NCBI GenBank assembly: GCA_045628085.1
Contig: JAZQOZ010000147.1
Span: 4,099-68,098 of the forward strand
DNA length: 64,000 bases
From: Firm-04 sp045628085
GTDB taxonomy: Bacteria; Bacillota; Clostridia; Oscillospirales; Ruminococcaceae
Direction: 5' to 3'
In this document: piece by piece, positions 44,031-52,335 of the stretch
Position numbering within the stretch: the first letter of the stretch is position 1
Layout: each line of letters starts with the position of its first letter
Made by a program: the position numbers and the translations under genes
Notes under the pieces: model-generated
Told to the model about the DNA's origin: nothing
What the model saw: only the letters and a program-made list of their open reading frames with translations
Database searches by the model: none

Positions 44031-44735
44031 ATGTTCAAACCACGAATGACAAAGCCGGAAAACGGCAATCGCTACTATAATACGATTGCAAACGGCGGCG
44101 TTTCTACGGCGATCATCGGCAGACCGCGTGACAGCGGATGCAATGTGCTTGCAAATTGTGTCGGGTATGTGACCGGAAGATTCAATGAGATCATCGGCAG
44201 CGGAAATTTCGTATATTTCAATTATCCGCCGAATGCAGAGGATCTGTATGAAGCTGCCCGTTCACAGGGATTGGCAGTCGGGAATGTACCGCGGCTCGGT
44301 GCAATGATCGTATGGGCAAAGGGAAAAACGACAGTCTCCGCTGACGGTGCAGGCCATGCCGCTATTGTTGAGCAGATCCATGCGGACGGCAGTATCATAA
44401 CATCGGAAAGCGGCTACGATGCAGCAGTGCCCTTCTGGCTCTCAAAGCGCAGCAATCAGGACGGAAACTGGGGACAGAACAATGCGTATCGTTATCTCGG
44501 CTTTGTCTATCAGCCGGAAATCGTGCCGGAAGGTCTGATCCGAAAAGGTGATTTCGGCGATGCAGTCTGGTGGATGCAGGAACAGCTTGCAGCGCAGGGA
44601 TATCTGCGGAGAAATGAGATCGACGGTTATTTCGGTATCATTACGCTTGGCGGTCTGCTCGCATTTCAGTTTGAGAAAAAACTGATCGTTGACGGGATTT
44701 GCGGTGCTGCAACAAAAGCCGCACTGCTCAGATAG
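44031..44735 (+). CDS. CHAP-domain endolysin with peptidoglycan-binding domain
   Basis: 234 residues from ATG 44031 (AAAGG 9 nt upstream). The N-terminal CHAP-like cysteine amidase/endopeptidase domain has its Cys in LANCVGYVTGRFNE and His in GAGHAAIVEQI. A C-terminal PG_binding_1 domain (about 165-232; RKGDFGDAVWWMQEQL, GYFGIITLGGLLAFQ) follows. It cuts peptidoglycan. No holin gene is visible next to it. Probably the lysis enzyme of the phage-like cassette, or a domesticated cell-wall hydrolase. Confidence 0.8.
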   Translation: MFKPRMTKPENGNRYYNTIANGGVSTAIIGRPRDSGCNVLANCVGYVTGRFNEIIGSGNFVYFNYPPNAEDLYEAARSQGLAVGNVPRLGAMIVWAKGKTTVSADGAGHAAIVEQIHADGSIITSESGYDAAVPFWLSKRSNQDGNWGQNNAYRYLGFVYQPEIVPEGLIRKGDFGDAVWWMQEQLAAQGYLRRNEIDGYFGIITLGGLLAFQFEKKLIVDGICGAATKAALLR

Positions 44736-45075
44736 GCTGCGCGTGATCGGACTCAACACAAAACGGCGATGCTGAAAAATTGCGCTAATATAGAAGTATT
44801 CCAAAACTATTATGTAAAGACCTATACAGCAAGCTACAACAACAAAAGGACAGATACTTCTATTGACCTACCCCCATCAAGTCGATAACGCAAAAACAAA
44901 AAATAATCCATGATGTGACTAAAAGCAGTCTGTGCAATTTGCGCAGGCTGCTTTGTTGTTTACGCGACGCCAGTCCGACCGATCATTCAGCATACGCTTC
45001 ATGAAATGAATTGTATGGAGAAAACATATCTTTTGACCGAAATTGCAATCAGCGGACAGGAACACTGCGCATCCC
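44736..45075. other. Non-coding gap after the phage-like cassette
   Basis: It carries a 10-bp inverted repeat pair (ATAGAAGTAT, 44790-44799, with 44854-44863) spanning 74 bp, which could be a terminal repeat of a small insertion remnant, and a terminator-like hairpin at about 44920-44953 (AAAGCAGTCTGTGC with GCGCAGGCTGCTTT, T-rich after). I see no gene. Confidence 0.4.
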
Positions 45076-45104
45076 TTGACTTTCGCCCGAACATCCGATA
45101 TAAT
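45076..45104 (+). promoter_or_regulatory. Promoter of the ABC exporter pair
   Basis: TTGACT (45076-45081), 17-bp spacer, TATAAT (45099-45104), about 57 bp before the start. Confidence 0.75.
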
Positions 45105-45161
45105 ATAATAGTTATATTATGGGGCTTTCTCCACAGTCTGATTATGGAGGTTCTCATTTCA

Positions 45162-46901
45162 ATGAAAAAACTGCTGCACTTTCTTGCGGATTACAAAAAA
45201 GAATGCATCTTGGGACCGCTGTTCAAAATGCTCGAAGCAGCATTTGAACTGCTTGTTCCGCTTGTCGTGAAATCCATGATCGACAAAGGCATTGCAGCCG
45301 GTGACACCGGACATATTATCCGAATGTGCCTGCTCATGGCGCTCTTTGCCGCGATCGGTCTGACAAGTACACTCTTTGCACAGTATTTCGCCGCAAAAGC
45401 CGCTACCGGATTTTCTGCGAAACTCCGTCACGCCCTCATGGATCACATTCAGCACATGACCTATACCGATCTGGATACACTCGGCACGTCTTCCCTCATT
45501 ACGCGCATGACCAGCGACATCAATCAGGTGCAGACCGGTGTCAACATGACGATCCGCCTGCTCCTGCGCTCCCCGTTTATCGTGTTCGGCGCAATGATCA
45601 TGGCATTCACGGTCGATGTCAAAGCTGCACTGATCTTTGTCGCGGCGATCCCCCTGCTTTCGGTCGTTGTATTCGGCATCATGCTCGTGACCATCCCCAT
45701 GTATAAAAAAGTGCAGGAACGGCTCGATTCGCTCACCGAAACCACACGCGAAAATCTGACAGGTGTCCGCGTCATCCGCGCATTCCGGAATGAAAAGGCG
45801 GAAGCTGAAAAGTTCCGCACCGAAAATCTTGCACTCGTCCATGTTCAGAAAGCAGTCGGCAGTATATCTGCGCTGATGAATCCGGTCACTTATGTGATCG
45901 TCAATCTTGCTGTCGCAGCACTGATCTATGTCGGTGCGCTGCGCGTTGATTCCGGCGCTCTGACGCAGGGCGCAGTCATTGCGCTGTATAATTATATGTC
46001 GCAGATCCTCGTGGAACTGATCAAATTTGCAAATCTGATCATCACTATCACAAAGGCGGCTGCCTGCGCAAACCGCATTGAAGCTGTTCTGGAATCCGGC
46101 ACGCTGATTCCGGAAAATGATTCTGAACCGGAGATACCGGAAAACAGCCGCGGAACGATCTGCTTCGATCATGTGTCATTCACCTATCAGAATGCGGCAG
46201 AACCATCTCTTTCGGACATCAGTTTCACCGCCGCACGCGGCGATACAATCGGCATCATCGGCGGTACGGGCGCAGGCAAATCCACGCTCATCAGCCTCAT
46301 TCCGCGATTTTATGAGCCGACTTCCGGCAGTATCACCATCGACGGTATCGCAAGCACCGATTTTCCGCATCATGCACTGCGAAAACGGATCGGAACCGTT
46401 CCGCAGAAGGCCGTGCTGTTTCACGGAACGATCCGGCAAAATCTGCAATGGGGCTGTGCGGATGCATCCGATGCAGAACTCGAATCTGCACTGAAAACGG
46501 CGCAGGCACTCGATGTTGTGCAGTCAAAAGCAAACGGTCTGGATGAAATGATCGCTGAGGGCGGACAGAATTTCTCCGGCGGACAGCGGCAGCGCCTGAC
46601 GATCGCACGCGCACTCGTCCGCAAACCGGAATTCCTGATCCTCGATGACAGCGCTTCTGCTCTGGATTACGCAACAGATGCCGCACTCCGGCATTCCCTG
46701 CGTGAACTCCCCGACCGTCCGACCGTTTTCATCGTATCACAGCGAACAGCATCCATTCAGCACGCAGATAAGATTCTCGTTCTGGATGACGGTCAGCTTG
46801 CCGGAATCGGCACACATCAGGAACTGCTCGATTCCTGCGCGGTCTATCAGGAGATCTACGCTTCTCAGTTTCCGAAAGAGGGGGTGCGGCAGAATGGCTG
46901 A
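45162..46901 (+). CDS. ABC exporter half-transporter 1
   Basis: 579 residues. N-terminal six-helix transmembrane domain (about 15-310) and C-terminal ATPase: Walker A IGGTGAGKSTL, signature NFSGGQRQRL and Walker B FLILDDSASALD. The catalytic glutamate after Walker B is Asp, so one composite ATP site should be weak, typical of heterodimeric exporters (BmrC/D, YheH/I-like). It overlaps the partner gene by 8 bp. ATG 45162 with TGGAGG; an in-frame ATG at 45006 lies before the promoter and is not credible. Substrate unknown, possibly drugs or a peptide. Confidence 0.92.
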   Translation: MKKLLHFLADYKKECILGPLFKMLEAAFELLVPLVVKSMIDKGIAAGDTGHIIRMCLLMALFAAIGLTSTLFAQYFAAKAATGFSAKLRHALMDHIQHMTYTDLDTLGTSSLITRMTSDINQVQTGVNMTIRLLLRSPFIVFGAMIMAFTVDVKAALIFVAAIPLLSVVVFGIMLVTIPMYKKVQERLDSLTETTRENLTGVRVIRAFRNEKAEAEKFRTENLALVHVQKAVGSISALMNPVTYVIVNLAVAALIYVGALRVDSGALTQGAVIALYNYMSQILVELIKFANLIITITKAAACANRIEAVLESGTLIPENDSEPEIPENSRGTICFDHVSFTYQNAAEPSLSDISFTAARGDTIGIIGGTGAGKSTLISLIPRFYEPTSGSITIDGIASTDFPHHALRKRIGTVPQKAVLFHGTIRQNLQWGCADASDAELESALKTAQALDVVQSKANGLDEMIAEGGQNFSGGQRQRLTIARALVRKPEFLILDDSASALDYATDAALRHSLRELPDRPTVFIVSQRTASIQHADKILVLDDGQLAGIGTHQELLDSCAVYQEIYASQFPKEGVRQNG

Positions 46902-48681
46902 ACAGAATCAAAGCGGCGGAATGCTGACGATCCGGCGCATCCTGCACGACCTCACCCGCTATTCAAAATGGCTTATCCTGACGCTCCTGCTTGCAGTCGT
47001 GACCGTTGCACTGACTTTACTCGTCCCGATCCTCATCGGAAAGGCGATCGACTGCATCATCTCCGCCGGGAATGTCGATCTGGATGCAGTGACGAAAATT
47101 CTGCTGACAGTCGGTGTATCCGTTGCCGTGACCGCACTTGCACAGTGGATCATGAGCATCATTCACAATAAGATCACATACGAAGTGATCGAAGATATCC
47201 GCAACCGTGCGATCGACCGCATTGAGCATCTGCCGCTTGCCTATCTGGACCGTCAGCCGACCGGCGTTACAGTCAGCCGCATGATCTCTGATGTAGACCA
47301 GTTCGCGGACGGACTGCTCATGGGCTTCACACAGCTATTTACAGGTATTCTGACGATCCTCGGTACATTGATCTTTATGCTGAATATCCATCCTGCGATC
47401 ACACTGGTTGTAATTGTTATGACACCGCTTTCCCTGTTTGCGGCGGCGTTCATTTCCAAACGGACATATTCCATGTTCCGCGTTCAGGCAGAAACACGCG
47501 CAGAACAGACCGCGATCATCAATGAAACCATTACCAATCAAAAAGTGATTCAAGCATTCGCACATGAAGCGGAAACCATGCGCGATTTTGATGAGATCAA
47601 CGGCCGCCTTGCCGATGCATCTCTGAAAGCAACATTTTTCTCCTCGCTGACGAATCCCTGCACGCGCTTTGTCAATGCACTGATCTATGCCGCAGTCGGT
47701 CTGACAGGCGCATTGGCGGCGATCCGCGGCACGATCAGCATCGGACAGCTCTCGTGCTTCCTCAGCTACGCAAATCAGTATACAAAACCGTTCAATGAGA
47801 TCTCCGGTGTCATCACCGAACTGCAAAATGCACTTGCCTGCGCCGACCGCATTTTCGCACTGATCGACGAAGCGGCAGAGATCCCGGATGCGCCGGATGC
47901 CGCCGAACTCACGCAGGCAAAGGGAAATGTCGAATTTCAGGATATCTCGTTCTCGTATGTGCCGGAACGCCCGCTGATCTCGCATTGCTCGATCTCGGTG
48001 CAGTCCGGACAGCGCGTTGCGATCGTCGGGCCGACCGGATGCGGCAAAACCACTCTCATCAATCTCATCATGCGGTTTTACGATGTCAATGACGGTGCGA
48101 TCTGCATTGACGGAAACGATATCCGTCATCTCACACGGGACAGTCTGCGGCAGAATCTCGGAATGGTCTTGCAGGAAACATGGCTCAAAAATGCGACCGT
48201 CCGTGATAATATCCGCATGGGCAAGCCGGATGCAGACGATGCGGAGATCATCGCGGCGGCAAAAGCGGCACACGCTCACAGCTTCATCAAACGTCTGCCG
48301 CAGGGCTATGATACCGTCATCAGCGACAAAAACGGCGCTCTTTCGCAGGGACAGCGGCAGCTGCTCTGTATTGCGCGGCTGATGCTCTGTCTGCCGCCGA
48401 TGCTCATTCTCGATGAAGCAACTTCCTCGATCGACACACGCACGGAACTGAAAATTCAGTCCGCATTCGGAAAAATGATGCAGGGACGCACATCCTTCAT
48501 CGTTGCACACCGGCTTTCTACCGTTCAGGAAGCCGACCTCATTCTCGTCATGAAGGACGGGCAGATCATTGAGCAGGGAAATCACGATTCTCTGCTGCAA
48601 AAAAACGGATTTTACGCGAAACTTTTCAAAAGTCAATTTTCAGAAAGCACGCTTCTGCGTGAAAATCAAAGCAATATATAA
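46894..48681 (+). CDS. ABC exporter half-transporter 2
   Basis: 595 residues. Transmembrane domain about 20-330 and ATPase with Walker A VGPTGCGKTTL, signature LSQGQRQLL (a Gln in place of the usual second Gly) and Walker B MLILDEATSSID with the catalytic glutamate. It forms a heterodimer with half 1. ATG 46894 overlaps the upstream stop by 8 bp. GGGGGTG is the ribosome site. Nothing nearby indicates what it exports. Confidence 0.92.
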   Translation: MAEQNQSGGMLTIRRILHDLTRYSKWLILTLLLAVVTVALTLLVPILIGKAIDCIISAGNVDLDAVTKILLTVGVSVAVTALAQWIMSIIHNKITYEVIEDIRNRAIDRIEHLPLAYLDRQPTGVTVSRMISDVDQFADGLLMGFTQLFTGILTILGTLIFMLNIHPAITLVVIVMTPLSLFAAAFISKRTYSMFRVQAETRAEQTAIINETITNQKVIQAFAHEAETMRDFDEINGRLADASLKATFFSSLTNPCTRFVNALIYAAVGLTGALAAIRGTISIGQLSCFLSYANQYTKPFNEISGVITELQNALACADRIFALIDEAAEIPDAPDAAELTQAKGNVEFQDISFSYVPERPLISHCSISVQSGQRVAIVGPTGCGKTTLINLIMRFYDVNDGAICIDGNDIRHLTRDSLRQNLGMVLQETWLKNATVRDNIRMGKPDADDAEIIAAAKAAHAHSFIKRLPQGYDTVISDKNGALSQGQRQLLCIARLMLCLPPMLILDEATSSIDTRTELKIQSAFGKMMQGRTSFIVAHRLSTVQEADLILVMKDGQIIEQGNHDSLLQKNGFYAKLFKSQFSESTLLRENQSNI

Positions 48682-48708
48682 ATTAAATGAAAAACCTTGT
48701 TCATTATG

Positions 48709-48734
48709 TGTAACCTTTTTCTGCGGATCAGGTC
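48709..48734 (+). promoter_or_regulatory. Candidate ECF sigma promoter
   Basis: TGTAACC (48709-48715) and GGTC (48731-48734), about 15-16 bp apart, match the AAC/GTC-type -35 and -10 of ECF promoters and lie about 35 bp before the sigma gene. This suggests the sigma factor drives its own operon. Confidence 0.55.
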
Positions 48735-48766
48735 ATAATGAGTGAAGGCAAAAAACGCGAAAGGCG

Positions 48767-49333
48767 GTGGATGCCACGAACGACAATATGATTATTTCGA
48801 TGTTTGAGGATCGGAATGAGCAGGCGCTGCTTGAAACGACCGGCCGCTACGGCACGATATGCCGTTCCGTTGCACGGAATATCCTCGGAACGGAGGAGGA
48901 TGCAGAGGAATGTCTCAATGATGCACTGCTCGGCGCATGGAATGCGATTCCGCCTGCCCGTCCTCAGAACTTCGGTGCATATTTTCTGACACTGGTACGT
49001 AATTTTGCCCTCAAGAAATACGCGGCTGCCCGTGCCGAAAAGCGCGGCGGCGGTCAGATGACAGCGGCTCTTGACGAGATCTCTGAGATCATTTCTTCCG
49101 GTGAAAATGTAGAACATGAGGTTGATAAGCGGGCAATGCTCAATGCTGTTACAGATTTCCTCGGAACACTTCCCGACAATCAGCGGAATTTGTTTGTCCG
49201 GCGCTATTATCATGCATCCTCTGTTACTGAACTTTCAGAGATGTTTGGTATGTCGGAAAGTAATGTCAAAACAACGCTGTCACGCATCCGGAAACGGCTC
49301 TGCGATCATTTGCGGAAGGAGGGATTGCTGTGA
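48767..49333 (+). CDS. ECF-type RNA polymerase sigma factor
   Basis: 188 residues, from GTG 48767. Sigma70 region 2 (about 20-90; TEEDAEECLNDALLGAWNAIPP has the usual -10 recognition pattern) and region 4 (about 130-185; SSVTELSEMFGMSESNVKTT is the helix-turn-helix). It redirects RNA polymerase to its own promoters. It is coupled to the downstream anti-sigma gene by a 4-bp GTGA overlap. No in-frame ATG start has a better ribosome site. Confidence 0.9.
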   Translation: MDATNDNMIISMFEDRNEQALLETTGRYGTICRSVARNILGTEEDAEECLNDALLGAWNAIPPARPQNFGAYFLTLVRNFALKKYAAARAEKRGGGQMTAALDEISEIISSGENVEHEVDKRAMLNAVTDFLGTLPDNQRNLFVRRYYHASSVTELSEMFGMSESNVKTTLSRIRKRLCDHLRKEGLL

Positions 49334-50607
49334 AAGAACTGGAATTTATGGAGCTGCTCGGTGAACTCCCGGCGGAGTACATTGAAGCTGCATCCAAACC
49401 GCAGAAAAAAGAACGGCGTTTTGCATGGCTGCGCTACGGCGTGCCTGCTCTTGCAGCCTGCTTCGCCGTTGTGATCTTCGCGGCAGTCTATCCGCGTCTC
49501 AAATCGCCGGATATCCCCTCTGTAGACAGTCAGCCGGATATCACGGTCATCACAACAGCCGATACTGCCAATGCGGGAACCGGCTTAACAGACGGAACTG
49601 TAACGATCCTGTCAGAGCAGACCGGTTTATCGGGGCATCGTACAACGCAGACGCTCACCGTCAGCAGCGGACGAGATAAAACGGATTCTGACCATACAAC
49701 GCAGGAACAGCACACGGATCAAACGGATCCATCCGCAGAAGGAACGGCGCATTCTTCCGAATCGACAGCACACACTGACGAAACAGATAAGACAGATCCG
49801 CATTCGGTAACCACCGGCCGAACGACACACAGCTCTGCAAAAACATCAAATGCAACGACAGCAAAGACAACAACCACAAAGCCCAAAACATCAACAACCC
49901 CAACAAGTTCAACGGCAAAACCCAGAACAACCACCAAAACAGGCACAACGACAAGAGCCGTAACAACTACCAGAACCGGCACAACGACAAGAGCAAGATA
50001 TTCGACAACGTTCACTACAACAACGGCTGCATTGACGACAACAGGCGGAACAACAGGTACGACAGCAGCTTATTCTACAACAGAACCTCCGATGGCCTCA
50101 AGCAATACATACAGCGCGCAGACAGAAATATCTGCTTCTTCTGACGGCGGTTCATCCGCACATTCAACGACCGCACCTGTGCCGTCGCAGGATGAACGCG
50201 AAGTCATCAAATGGCAGATCTATGATCCTGATCCGCTCTATAGTGACTGGGAAACCGACTACTTTATCATCGACGGTATGCCGACATGGGATGAAGACAA
50301 TTATCAGCAGCTCCGCGATTTTGATTTTGACCGCTACAACTGTTTGGTCATGCATCTCCGGACAAATGCGACCGATGCAGTATTGACAACACTGAATCTG
50401 AGTCCTGATTACAGCACGATCAACAGCATGATCTTCCGTCAGCCGACAGATCCGACAACACGGCATTTCGTCTTTGCCGTCGCTGTCCCGAAAGATTTTG
50501 AGCTCCGTTATGATCCTGATTTCGTCTTTGAGGCGACGGACGATGCCTCCTTCTATTATTCAGCAGTTCCAAGCGAATCGGATGTGTATTATGAAGGAGA
50601 ATGGTGA
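49330..50607 (+). CDS. Membrane anti-sigma-like protein with Thr-rich stalk
   Basis: 425 residues, GTG start at 49330 overlapping the sigma stop by 4 bp. Short cytoplasmic head (about 1-34), one membrane helix (about 35-55; PALAACFAVVIFAAVY), a Thr/Ser-rich low-complexity stalk (about 70-285, codons ACA-rich), then a C-terminal domain of about 135 residues (IKWQIYDPDPLYSDWETDYF and on). It lacks an obvious zinc anti-sigma motif. It most likely holds the sigma factor at the membrane until an outside signal reaches the C-terminal domain. Confidence 0.78.
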   Translation: MKELEFMELLGELPAEYIEAASKPQKKERRFAWLRYGVPALAACFAVVIFAAVYPRLKSPDIPSVDSQPDITVITTADTANAGTGLTDGTVTILSEQTGLSGHRTTQTLTVSSGRDKTDSDHTTQEQHTDQTDPSAEGTAHSSESTAHTDETDKTDPHSVTTGRTTHSSAKTSNATTAKTTTTKPKTSTTPTSSTAKPRTTTKTGTTTRAVTTTRTGTTTRARYSTTFTTTTAALTTTGGTTGTTAAYSTTEPPMASSNTYSAQTEISASSDGGSSAHSTTAPVPSQDEREVIKWQIYDPDPLYSDWETDYFIIDGMPTWDEDNYQQLRDFDFDRYNCLVMHLRTNATDAVLTTLNLSPDYSTINSMIFRQPTDPTTRHFVFAVAVPKDFELRYDPDFVFEATDDASFYYSAVPSESDVYYEGEW

Positions 50608-50745
50608 CAGCTTTGCATAACAAACACTTCTGACAGTATCACAAGACATGATCTATTGACAGCTTTGTCTGACTGATTTCCCTTGACAGTTCCCCTCTGT
50701 TAACATTATCTTCATACTTTACGCAATTCAGAAAGGATGGTATTT

Positions 50746-52242
50746 ATGAAAGAAACAAAACTGACACTCGCCATGACCGCCGGCGTATGTGCGCTGACAG
50801 TGCTTGCAGGGCAGAGTATCTCACCGCTTTCTATGACGATCGCCGCTGAAACACATCCGCTTACCACCATTGTATCAACCGGAACAGCGATTGATACTGC
50901 AACATCATGGAACACCGGCGTTCCCAATACCACAATGACAACCACAGGATCGTCTTTCGATGTCGGTATCACAAGAATCTATCCCGACTTCAATAAGACA
51001 GACTATGCGCTCGGTGAGGCGCTCGACCTTGCCGGCGGTACATTCCAGTTCAAAGTATATGAAACGTATGACAATGTCACCTATCAGGAAGGCGGCGACT
51101 CCGATATTGATGTCGGAAAGCTTGATTCCTACAAGTATGATTTTGCCGGTCATGAGATCACGTTCAAGCTGAATACCGCAGAGGTCAATCCCGATAAGCC
51201 CGGCACATATCCCATCTATATTGATATCTATGTTGACGGCAAATCCTATGATTTTGTCGAAGCAGGCTATGTCACATATCATGATTATTCCGTTACAACA
51301 ATGACCGATAAAAAGGGCAGACTACTTGACGAAAACGGCGAAGTCCTGATCGTCAACGACACATCTGCTGTCATGTCCGGCAAAGCAGGACAGACGACCG
51401 CTACAACTGCGCCGTATCAATCCATCACAACCTACACAACGATCAAATCGTCCGTTGACGTTTCCCTGCAAGGAACTGCCAATATCAAAGTATATTTCAA
51501 CTCCGTGCGCGGTGTGGATACATACGGTCTGGACTGTGAAGTATTCAATGTTGAGACCGGTGAGGTCATTCTCCAATGGAATACTGCTGACGCAGATACT
51601 GTACTGATCGAGGATCTGCCGTACTCGTTCAAGTCATTTGACATGAATGAGCGCGGTGATATCGTCTATGCGCTCCGCATTAACAATCTGCCGGAAAATG
51701 TCGTATTCGCAGATACAAACAGCCGTGAGCCGCTTGAAATTTTCGGCAAGTCCGTTCTGGGTATTTCCGGCGGTACAAACCTCTATGCCGATGTCACGCT
51801 CCGCAATCTGGACTATGTTCCGGACTTCCATGATACGACCGGGATCCCGACTGTTAAGAATGCCGAATATACAACCGAAACAGCGACACATATCGACTGG
51901 ATGACCGTCATTACAAGCAGCAAGACTGCCGGTACAACCGCAACCGATCGAGAGGGCAGACTGCTTGACGAAAACGGTGAAGTCCTGATCGTCAACGGCA
52001 CATCTGCTGTCATGTCCGGTAAACAGGGAACCGGCGGCGGCAATATCTACCGCGGCGATGTCAACTGTAAAGACGGCGTTGACGTTTCCGATGCCGTCCT
52101 GCTCGCAAGACTCATTGCCGAGGACAGCACCGTGATCGTCACCGAGCAAGGTCTGAAAAATGCCGATGCCGACCGTGACGGAAAACTTTCTTCCAATGAT
52201 GTCATTACCATTCTCCGCATCATCGCAAAGATCCCCGATTAA
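50746..52242 (+). CDS. Secreted dockerin protein with duplicated segment
   Basis: 498 residues. Signal peptide (about 1-37), two beta-rich cohesin-like or Ig-like regions (FQFKVYETYD..., VKYFNSVRGVD-like), and a C-terminal dockerin (about 435-495) with loops DVNCKDGVDVSDA and DADRDGKLSSNDV. A segment of about 25 residues (GRLLDENGEVLIVN...) occurs twice, at about 190 and 404. ATG 50746 has AAAGG 9 nt upstream. It follows the sigma/anti-sigma pair and could be a target of that system. Confidence 0.8.
   Translation: MKETKLTLAMTAGVCALTVLAGQSISPLSMTIAAETHPLTTIVSTGTAIDTATSWNTGVPNTTMTTTGSSFDVGITRIYPDFNKTDYALGEALDLAGGTFQFKVYETYDNVTYQEGGDSDIDVGKLDSYKYDFAGHEITFKLNTAEVNPDKPGTYPIYIDIYVDGKSYDFVEAGYVTYHDYSVTTMTDKKGRLLDENGEVLIVNDTSAVMSGKAGQTTATTAPYQSITTYTTIKSSVDVSLQGTANIKVYFNSVRGVDTYGLDCEVFNVETGEVILQWNTADADTVLIEDLPYSFKSFDMNERGDIVYALRINNLPENVVFADTNSREPLEIFGKSVLGISGGTNLYADVTLRNLDYVPDFHDTTGIPTVKNAEYTTETATHIDWMTVITSSKTAGTTATDREGRLLDENGEVLIVNGTSAVMSGKQGTGGGNIYRGDVNCKDGVDVSDAVLLARLIAEDSTVIVTEQGLKNADADRDGKLSSNDVITILRIIAKIPD
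51311..52020 (+). repeat. 70-bp direct repeat within the dockerin gene
   Basis: Nucleotides 51311-51380 and 51951-52020 are about 90% identical over 70 bp and encode the same segment twice in the dockerin protein at 50746. Spacing 640 bp, in frame. Confidence 0.8.
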
Positions 52243-52287
52243 AACCGGAACAACGTAATATCTGCCTGATCCTGCATCAGGCAGATA

Positions 52288-52334
52288 CAGCCCCGAACCC
52301 GCGGCGTATGCTTTGGGTTCGGGGCTGTTTTTTT
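52288..52334 (+). terminator. Terminator after the dockerin gene
   Basis: A 13-bp stem (CAGCCCCGAACCC, 52288-52300, with 52315-52327), 14-nt loop, then seven T. A second hairpin (ATCTGCCTGA with TCAGGCAGAT) lies just before it. Confidence 0.9.
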
Positions 52335-52335
52335 A

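Noticed and set aside
49719..50015. 98-residue hydrophobic minus-strand frame
   Set aside because: It is the complement of the ACA/ACC-rich Thr stalk, which reads as Val-rich on the other strand.
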